From Ureaplasma sp. Hg2 (GTDB taxonomy: Bacteria; Bacillota_I; Bacilli_A; Mycoplasmatales; Mycoplasmoidaceae), in assembly GCA_021378525.1 (NCBI GenBank), contig JAACJW010000002.1:1-64000 (forward strand): 64,000 nt of DNA. The letters are read 5' to 3'. Positions 56,122 to 64,000 of this stretch are shown piece by piece; position 1 is the first letter of the stretch, and each line of letters starts with the position of its first letter. Position numbers and translations under genes: made by a program. Under the pieces are notes generated by a model, which did no database searches, was not told the DNA's origin, and worked only from the letters and a program-made list of their open reading frames with translations.

Positions 56122-56466
56122 ATGAGAGTAAAAACTGGAAAAGTAACCCGTCAAAGACATAAAAAATGAATCGAACTAGCTGAAGGTTCATATGGCTCAA
56201 GACATCGACAATTTAAAGTTGCAAAACAAACTGCTATTCGAGCAAGTCAATATGCATACCGTGACCGTCGTAATAAAAAACGAGATTTTCGTAAATTATG
56301 AATCGCAAGAATTAACGCTGCAGTTCGTGAACAAGGCTATACTTATTCACAATTCATCCACCAATTAGATGTACATAAAATCGATATCAATCGTAAAATG
56401 TTATCTGAGATGGCAATTGATAACCGCAAAGAATTCAACGCATTAGTTGAAAAAGCAATGAAATAA
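56122..56466 (+). CDS. rplT: 50S ribosomal protein L20
   Basis: 114 codons with TGA coding Trp at conserved positions (HKKW, KLWIARINAA). [16 protein letters not shown] and [20 protein letters not shown] are family hallmarks. Besides its role in 50S assembly, L20 represses its own operon in Firmicutes, fitting the attenuator before infC. TAAGGAAAG upstream; terminator downstream. Confidence 0.96.
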
Positions 56467-56471
56467 TAATT

Positions 56472-56500
56472 AAGGAACCTTTCGAGGTTTCTTTTTTTAT
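56472..56500 (+). terminator. Intrinsic terminator of the infC operon
   Basis: AAGGAACCT, TTCG tetraloop, AGGTTTCTT then T7. A short GC-containing stem directly after rplT. Confidence 0.8.
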
Positions 56501-56643
56501 TCCTTATCTTAAATAATTTATAAAAGCGAATTGGTAATAGAATTAAAGGTTTTTTGATTTCAACTCAAATCGTAACGACTGGGATTAATTAAGGTTTTAA
56601 ATATATGCTATAATAGATATAAATATAATAGATGGAGAATGCT

Positions 56644-57789
56644 ATGAATAAAAGTGAAGTTATCCTAAAGTGAGGGTTACATCAAGACGCAACTAGAAAT
56701 GAATTTAATTTTAATTATATTAAAAAGGTATTAAAAATTATTAATACTATTCAATTGCGCACAACCAACGATCGAAAACAAGCGATGATTGATAAAGCAG
56801 CCAATCCAATTAACCCAGATGTTTTTAGCGAACTAAATTTGGATGCAACCAAAAGTATTGTTGCTAGTATTCCGAACACCGTTGATAATATCAATAAAAT
56901 TAAGCAATGACAGCGAAAATCATTGATGCTACTTTATCGTGAATACGTGGTTTTAATTAACAAAAAAAAGAAAGACACTTCACAAGTTAATAAAGTTCTT
57001 AAAGAAGATGAAATCTTTGGTTTTATGATTGGTTCAATCATGGATGCAAGTGAACGTTTGCGACCTAACTTTTATAAACACGATAAAATTGAAACAATTT
57101 ATTTTCCTGAAATCATGCGGCTATGTGATCAATATTTAAACTACGATGAAATCTTAAAGTTATTCACGCGAATCAATGAAAAGTTTACAGTTGTTAAACC
57201 ATACGAAAAGAATCCAAAATTCACTCCACCACGTTCTAAAACTTTTACTGAAGTAGAACCAGAAATTCTATTTTCAATTATTGTTAATTTTGTTAACAAC
57301 GTACAATTACCAATTGATTACTTTAAAAGTAGAATGCAAAGGGACGCTTCTAAAACGGCAAAATTAAATGACGAATCAAAAAACCACCACAAGGACCATC
57401 TAAAGGCCATCTTGGCAAGTCGACTATTATATTCATCGAGTATCTTTTGAATCAACTCACACATCATTATTAACCGCCCATTAAACATTGCTAATTATTA
57501 TCAATTCAACTTATACGAATTACAAGAGTGACAAGAATCAAACGACATTATTAAAGGTGTTTTTGATATGGCAACCAATATGGTACGATATCTTCTAAAT
57601 GATTATTTATTAACAGCAGACAATCCCATTGTTATTAAGATGAATCAGCAAATTAGATTTATCTTTACACAAGTTGATGCGGCTTATTTATTAAGCAAAA
57701 TTGATCCTCAACAAAAAACAACAACCGTGCGGATTGAAGATAAGGAACTAAAACATGAGCCAACCAAAAAACCAACCAAAAACCATTAA
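56644..57789 (+). CDS. Hypothetical protein, 381 aa (possible replication- or division-associated)
   Basis: 381 codons with several TGA (Trp). ATGGAGAATGCTATGAAT region: GGAGAA lies seven bases before the ATG at 56644. Mostly helical and soluble; an early short segment (EVILKWGLHQDATRNEFNFN) and a long central helical part with FGFMIGSIMDASERLRP. The C-terminus is KHEPTKKPTKNH and overlaps the next gene by 35 bp. I recognise no family. The pairing with the small downstream gene suggests they act together. Confidence 0.75.
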
Positions 57790-58108
57790 TATCCACGATA
57801 TCATTGCTGCTATTAAAGAACATTTAGCTAAGATTAGTGCTCTAGAATTTAATGGTTTATATAACAATAATTTAAAAAAATTACAGAAAAAATCAATTGC
57901 TTTAGACGAAACTCCAGTGACTGAAAATTGTGATGATTATCACGAAATATATGAGGTTTTAGATCATTTAGAAACATTTGTTGTGGGGATGGAATTGGAT
58001 CAAAATATGATGTTAGAAATGATTGATGACACCATTTATTGTGTCATCGATTGCATCGCTAAAACGAATGATAAAACTTACAAAATGATTATTAAAAGCT
58101 TAATATAA
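57755..58108 (+). CDS. Hypothetical protein, 117 aa
   Basis: 117 codons; overlaps the gene before it by 35 bp and has AAGGAAC upstream. The core is acidic and helical (YHEIYEVLDHLETFVVGMEL, then IDDTIYCVIDCIAKTND). No signal, TM or known motif. Conservation of the overlap in related genomes would show it is real; the clean ribosome-binding site already supports it. Confidence 0.7.
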   Translation: MSQPKNQPKTINIHDIIAAIKEHLAKISALEFNGLYNNNLKKLQKKSIALDETPVTENCDDYHEIYEVLDHLETFVVGMELDQNMMLEMIDDTIYCVIDCIAKTNDKTYKMIIKSLI

Positions 58109-58138
58109 AGCTAATTATTTAGGTTAAATATAAATTTA

Positions 58139-58172
58139 TAAGGAGGCCATTTACAGGTCTCTTTTTATATTA
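58139..58172 (+). terminator. Weak intrinsic terminator
   Basis: GAGGCC and GGTCTC around a seven-base loop, then TTTTT. It follows the two-gene hypothetical operon. Confidence 0.5.
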
Positions 58173-58191
58173 CTTAATCAAAAACTATTTG

Positions 58192-58296
58192 ATAAATTAC
58201 GATATTTTAGTTAGTTCACAAGTCATTCAAGGACTTGGCTTAAAGTTTTTAGCAACTAACGATATTGATTTATCTAATATTAATCTTTACTTTTAG
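58192..58296 (+). pseudogene. Possible gene-end remnant before lepA
   Basis: An open stretch without start (NYDILVSSQVIQGLGLKFLA, then TNDIDLSNINLYF) ends in TAG at 58294-58296. It reads like a protein C-terminus, but I cannot assign it. It may also be chance. Confidence 0.2.
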
Positions 58297-58341
58297 TTTA
58301 TATTTATATAAAATTAAGTGCATGCAACGTTAGGAGTACAC

Positions 58342-60141
58342 ATGGATAAGAAACAAATAAGAAATTTTAGCATTATAGCTCATATTGATCACGGGAAATC
58401 AACCTTAAGTGATCGGATCATCGAATTCACCAATACGTTGTCAAAACGTGAGATGCATGATCAAATTCTTGATTCCATGGATATTGAACGTGAACGTGGT
58501 ATTACCATTAAATTAAATGCAGTGCAAATTAAATATATTGCTAAAAATAAAGAAGAGTATTTGTTCCATCTAATCGATACCCCAGGACACGTTGATTTTA
58601 CGTATGAAGTATCACGAAGCTTAGCTGCTTGTGAAGGGGCCTTGTTAGTGGTTGATGCTGCTCAAGGGATCGAAGCTCAAACATTATCAAACGTTTATTT
58701 AGCGCTTGAAAACAACTTAGAAATAATTCCTGTCATTAACAAGATCGATTTACCATCAGCTGATGTTGAAAAAGTAAAGCAAGATATTGAAGAAATCATT
58801 GGCCTTGATTGTAGTGAAGCACCTTTAATTTCTGCTAAAAGCGGACTTAACATCGAAGATGTAATGGAAGCTATTATCAAACATATTCCACCGCCATTAG
58901 ATGGTCATGATGATGCTCCTTTACAAGCATTGATTTTTGATTCGTTTTATGACTCATACAAGGGTGTTGTATGTTTTATTAGAATTAAAAATGGAACCGT
59001 TAAAATCGGCGATAAAATTAAAATGATGAGCAACAACAAGGAATTTACAATTTCGGAGTTAGGTGTAAGAACACCTAAAATCATTAATAAGGATATCTTA
59101 GTTGCTGGTGAAGTCGGATGAATTGCAGCGGCTATTAAAACCGTTAAGGATATTAATGTTGGTGATACAATCACTCATGTTAACCGACCTGCAGCCGAAG
59201 CGTTAGCTGGCTATAAGAAAATTTTACCAATGGTTTATTGTGGTTTGTATCCACTTGATACTAGTCAGTATGAAGACTTAAAAGAAGCGATGGAAAAAAT
59301 TAGTTTATCTGATGCTTCATTAACTTATGAATTTGAAACATCACAAGCCTTAGGGTTCGGGGTACGTTGTGGCTTCTTAGGTTTATTACACATGGATGTA
59401 ATTCGTGAACGAATTGCGCGCGAATATAACATTGAATTAATCATGACAGCACCGTCAGTTATTTATAAGATTCAAAAAACGAATGGAACATCAGTTGAAA
59501 TTGATAACCCTAGTGATTTTCCCGACCGAACTGTAATCGATAAAGTAACTGAACCATTTGTTAAACTTGTTGTGATTACACCTGATATCTATTTAGGTTC
59601 AATTATGGAATTATGTCAATCCTTTCGAGGCACTTATATGGACCTTGAATACCTTGATGACACACGGCGTCGTTTGATTTATAAAATGCCCCTAGCTGAA
59701 ATTATGTACAACTTCTTTGATCGTTTAAAATCAGCGTCAAAGGGTTATGCGACTATGGATTATGATCTAATTGGTTATGAAGCTGGTCGTTTAGTTAAGG
59801 TTGATATTTTATTGAACGGGGAGCGAGTTGATGCTTTAAGTTTGATTTGTCACAAAGACTTTGCTTACAGTAAATCAAAATTTATTTGTGAACGTTTAAA
59901 ACAAGTAATTCCACGTCATCAATTTGAGGTTCCGATACAAGCGGCTATTGGTGGTAAAATTATCGCTCGTGAAACTATCAAAGCGATGCGAAAAAACGTT
60001 TTAGCTAAATGTTATGGGGGCGATATCACCCGTAAGAAAAAATTATTAGAACAACAAAAAAAGGGTAAGAAGAAATTAAAAGCAATCGGTAGCGTGCAAG
60101 TGCCACAAGATGCTTTTGTAAAAGTATTAAGCGAGGAGTAG
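58342..60141 (+). CDS. lepA: Elongation factor 4 (LepA), back-translocase GTPase
   Basis: 599 codons, the family length. G1 [14 protein letters not shown]2 region with [13 protein letters not shown]3 [22 protein letters not shown]4 NKIDLPSA, G5 SAKSG. The LepA-specific C-terminal domain ends [20 protein letters not shown], then [16 protein letters not shown] 58342 follows TAGGAG; an in-frame GTG at 58318 has no such site. It is a membrane-associated ribosomal GTPase that remobilises stalled ribosomes. The MFS gene follows directly. Confidence 0.97.
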
Positions 60142-60147
60142 ATTAAG

Positions 60148-61506
60148 CTGTTTATCTTAAATACATGAAGTCCGTCGGCCACAAGTATTACGGTTAATTT
60201 GATTATATTCTTGATTATAATTGTTGGTTCAATCGTTATTATTAGTCGTCTTAAATTTGTTAATAAGGGATATAAATATCTCTTTATTTTTTACACGATC
60301 TTTTGAATCCCGTTAATGTTAACAAGACCTTATCGTGGCACAATGCAAAAGAGTCTTGACCTCGATTTTCTTTGATTAGCTTTAGCGGCTTATGGTTTTG
60401 TTGGAATCTTTATGCGGTTATTCGCTGATTACTTTGCTTACAATTTTCAAAGCCGAAAAGCTTTTTTATACTTAGCGATTATCATTGAATTTGCAACCTT
60501 TATCCCAGTTATTATTGATCCAAGTACAACAACGAATGTGATTCAAGCTTTAGGAGTTGGAGTCGGCGCTAGTTGTATTGGTTCGTTTGAATTACTCTTT
60601 AAAGAGCAATATGGTAAATCCAAGGTTTATCTAACGGTATCGATTCTTTCGATCCCGCCTTTATTGGCTAACTTTTTAACAGCCCCAATTCAGTCAGTTG
60701 TGAGTAGCGCTTCAATGATCGATGGGAGTCGTGATGTTGACATCCTTAAGTATTTATGATTGATTGGTTTATGTTTTATTGTGATTGCTTTTTTGATGTT
60801 ATTTTTTGTTAAAGAGAATCAATATTACTTTGGTCTAGTTAATCAAACAAAACGAGTTAGTAGTCCCAAACAAAAGTGGCAATATTTAATAATTGCCTTA
60901 ATTGGTTTTATGATTATGTTCGTTAAATTCAGTAATTCGGGGAGTGTTGGTTTATTACATTTGCAAATGTTAGGGCAACTATCAAATGAAGCGACCAGTG
61001 CTTATGAAGGATATTTATCGGTCATCTTTAGTTTGGCCCAATTGGTTGCTGGGATTCTGATGGGGACCTATTTAATTAAAAAGTGAAGCATTCACCAGAT
61101 CTTTAGTTTGGGTGTCGGGTTATGAATTTTATATCATATCGTGGTTATCTTTAATCCGAGTCCGTATGCTTATATGGTAATCCATTCACTTAATGGGTTT
61201 AGCTATGGTATCCTTTATAATTTAATTTTAGCAATTGTTTTATCTTATAGTTTTAATACCAAAAAGATCACCCCGATGGGGATGTACCAATCAATCCTTT
61301 CAATTGGAATTACCGTCAGCGCTTTGTTTACTGGTTGATTAAAAGGCGATGTTTTAAACATCAATCAATCGTTAATATCTTACATGCATATTAATGGGAT
61401 CTTGAACATTGTTTTAATTGCCGCTTGTGTGGTGATGGCCGGTTTGTATTATTTGCTATATCGTTCAAATGATACCAATAAACCAGACCAAAGATGGTAT
61501 CTCTAA
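60148..61506 (+). CDS. Major facilitator superfamily transporter, non-ATG start
   Basis: About 452 codons. There is no in-frame ATG, GTG or TTG near the start; CTG 60148 lies nine bases after GAGGAG, which itself overlaps the lepA stop, and ATT 60142 is the other option. About 12 hydrophobic segments; a loop FADYFAYNFQSRKAFLYL after TM2-3 resembles the MFS A-motif region (G..aD..grr). TGA (Trp) codons occur at least five times. Substrate unknown. Probably co-transcribed with lepA. Confidence 0.75.
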
Positions 61507-61840
61507 CATCTAATCAAATGTTATTGAGCCATAAAATTAAATAAGTTATTTTGTTATTTGCAATTTAACTTATTTTTTATTTTTAATTATAATGGAGTTT
61601 GTCGCAACATTTATTTTAAACTAAAATTTAATTTATATTTAATAATCAAATGCTAATTATAGAGTGATTTTTTCATTCTCTAAAATTAATAATAAATATT
61701 TTTTTGATTAAAGTTAAATTATAAAAACTATCAATTAAGGGATGGAAATGATAAATATCGCTAAAACCTTATCAAATAACATAAATTATTTATCGTAAAT
61801 ATTATAATTATTATAGATAGTTTAGAGGGTCGAATTAGAT
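61507..61840 (+). other. Intergenic region with no gene
   Basis: 334 bp, very AT-rich. A short hairpin-like stretch (AAATAAGTTATT...AACTTATTTT at about 61540-61578) is a plausible terminator for the MFS gene; TATAAT-like sequence near 61800 could be the next promoter. Confidence 0.5.
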
Positions 61841-64000
61841 ATGCAGATAAATAAAATATTTAAATCAAGTATAGTAATTGCTTTTAGTTTAGCGTTACCT
61901 TTTTCGCTTTTGTGAGGCGCTTCAAGTTTGCCGCGCCCGACAAACACAACAACTTTAAATACTTCAAACAACATTACCACTAATAGTGTCCAAACAATTA
62001 GCGATGCAAAAATAAATACGGTTGGTACTAAATATTGAGGGACTAAGCAATTTAATACACTTAATACAATTCATAAGGATGGCGTGCTTGTTAATTTAGG
62101 CGGAAATAACGAGGGTATGATTACGCTTGTTAGTATGACCGATCCCACAACTTTCATCCCAGATCCTGCTAACCCCAAATCTAACATATACAAGGGCGGC
62201 CCCTATGAGTTCGTTTTGTATGATAGAAGTAACGGCCAAATTAATAGTGAATTTAGTTTAGTTCAAAATGGTAATCCCTTTCAAATCACGGCTAATCAAT
62301 ATTTACTCGATTATTTTATTAACGGACATTACTTCTACGCTATTGTGATGAATGGCTTGCAAAAAGTTGAATTTAATTGCTTTAATTTGAATACCGGTGT
62401 GCGTGATGATTCAAAATCTTTTGAATATGCATTGGATGTGCCATTGAGATACGGGAATACCCGTAGTAATGACACCATCCATGCAAAGACGTTGTTTGTT
62501 GCTAATGGTCAATCGTATGAAAACTCCGATATTTATTTTTTGGCAGCAACAGGAGACTTAAACGGTTCAGAGAAAATTAAGATTTATGCTTTTAATATAG
62601 CTAAACCACTTACCCCGTTAATTGCAGCGAGTGAATATGCTCCTTTACCATTTAATTCTTTACCGAATTCAAATTCGCTTATCCCTTGTGGTTTGGTAGA
62701 ATATAATGGCGAAATTGTTGTTTATTTATACACATGAAATTATTATAATATTTCAACAATAACTTTTGGGTTTGACCCTAAACATTTTAATGCTATAAAT
62801 TATAAAGCTACTTGACGAGATGGCTCTGATCCATCACCAATAAGTATGCAACCAAAAGACCAACAAATAAATTGAGGTTTCTTAAACGACCCTGATAAAT
62901 CATCTAATCAAATAAGAACTTTTATAATTCCGATTAATAAAACAGAATTTTATAGTTTTATGTATTTTGACAATCCAAATGGTAGTCATTCACAGCGTGC
63001 CGATATGCAAACACCAGCAGAAAATTGATTAATTATGACCAAATTAGATTCAACTAGACCAGAAAAATGAAATGGTGATTATGGTGTAGATAACCCTGGT
63101 TATTATCATTGAATTAGTTTGAATGTGTTGCCTGGAGAATCAACCACAGTTACCACTCATAAATATTCAACAATTAGTCATACTGATGATACATTATACA
63201 TTGAAGAAGTTGCGGGCAAAGATAATGGTGGGGCCGATAATTATAAAATATATGAAATTCCGGTAACATCAAAGGGTTCTAAAAATATGACGACACTCGA
63301 TGATATCTTTGCATCTGAATCTGAAATTGCAAATGGAACTAAATACACCATCAATAATTCACCGAAGGATTATTTATATTCGACTGTGGTTCCAATAAGC
63401 GGATCTTTTGAGAATACCGTTGCTAAACCAGAAATGATAGTAACTGACACCGGTGGTGCTATTATATTTGATGTTGATACTGTTGGTTCGAACGTAGTTA
63501 ATGAATATCAAATTGGTAAGACTACTAAAAGTTATCGAAATATAGATGATAATAATAAATACTCTAATTTAGTTGCCACGTTTTATAATTATAAAAATGG
63601 TAATAAAGTTCCAGATTTTGATGATGTCTTGGATGGCGATGTTTTTAATAAAACAATCACATATAATAAATTCAATAAAGAATATAGCCGTAACGGTAAT
63701 TTAACAAAAGTGCAGACAACCTTCCAAAATAGATTGTCTGAAGCCAACGATTCTTTTAAAGATAGTGTTAATGTGAAAATGTCGAATACCAATGTTAAGA
63801 GTAAAGATTTTTTCACTGGCTCTGTAGACTTCTCCTATAAAGTAACCGGAGCAAGTGCTTGAACAAATCGCGGTGTATATGATCAAAAATTAAATTTAAG
63901 CCATAATGTCTTTATGTTCGATTGAGTTGTTACCGGTAGTATAATTGCTGTCGTTGCACTATTAATTATTTTATCGTCATTAACTGGTTTCATTATTCAT
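61841..64000 (+). CDS. Large surface membrane protein (paralog E), partial at window end
   Basis: At least 720 codons, open to the window edge, with many TGA (Trp). Signal sequence FKSSIVIAFSLALPFSLLW without lipobox. The large ectodomain has beta-rich repeats (YEFVLYDRSNGQINSEF, SDIYFLAATGDLNG), a pattern like the N-terminal domain of A, B and D. I do not see clear Lipoprotein_17-like modules here. A TM begins at about residue 695 (WVVTGSIIAVVALLIILSSL), so a cytosolic tail should follow beyond the window. AGAGGG lies about 13 nt before the ATG. Same overall design as the 42-55 kb cluster, but separated from it by the infC-lepA block. Confidence 0.82.

Overview
This is a low-GC (about 30%) chromosome segment from a Mollicute (a Mycoplasma-type bacterium). 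The clearest sign is that TGA must be read as Trp: nearly every gene runs through in-frame TGA codons at conserved positions (metK, asnS, pgsA, asnA, gapN, ftsK, lpd, lplA, lepA, rplT). The genes are short and tightly packed, there are no cell-wall genes, and there are many lipoproteins and large membrane-anchored surface proteins. I cannot name the species. The pairing of asnA, gapN and coaBC/coaX with a tRNA-Trp(CCA) would help place it by comparison. All CDS coordinates given here join across TGA codons.

Layout: 1-5.3 kb has the end of tsaD, metK, a 1.1-kb-codon low-complexity protein and a small unknown gene. 5.4-8.5 kb has a CDF-like transporter and an ABC-2 exporter (permease plus ATPase). 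8.5-13.5 kb is a tandem locus of three paralogous LRR-like lipoproteins, with duplicated upstream regions and a shared promoter architecture. 13.7-23.8 kb is a housekeeping block: asnS-pgsA-asnA, ldh (minus strand) divergent from gapN, then RNase J-like-ftsK-like-thioredoxin. Both the RNase J-like and FtsK-like proteins have lost their catalytic motifs. 23.9-27.2 kb (minus strand) has coaX, coaBC and a coiled-coil protein in one operon. 27.7-33.9 kb has a sugar-kinase-fold-like protein, a small gene overlapping an alpha/beta hydrolase, and a large SF1 helicase. 33.9-36.8 kb is a 3-kb stretch without intact genes, most of it a very diverged tandem array with a period of about 270 bp. 36.8-42 kb has a CitG-like protein, YaaA, an unknown coiled-coil protein, lipoamide dehydrogenase, lipoate-protein ligase and tRNA-Trp. 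42.2-55 kb is a surface-protein locus of four large type-I-like membrane proteins (two minus, two plus), sharing an N-terminal domain and/or repeated beta modules that resemble the mycoplasmal Lipoprotein_17 family. One carries a cytoplasmic tail of nearly 600 residues rich in Ser/Arg. 55.2-61.5 kb has infC-rpmI-rplT behind an attenuator, two unknown genes, lepA and an MFS transporter. 61.8-64 kb is a fifth large surface protein cut by the window edge.

How it fits together: lactate dehydrogenase and non-phosphorylating GapN point to glycolysis with NADPH supply. CoaBC and CoaX give part of CoA synthesis from pantothenate. Lpd and LplA serve a lipoylated 2-oxoacid dehydrogenase encoded elsewhere. 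The accessory content is dominated by expanded and decaying repeat families: the LRR lipoproteins, the large surface proteins and the 270-bp array. The least explained structure is the array at about 34.1-36.0 kb.
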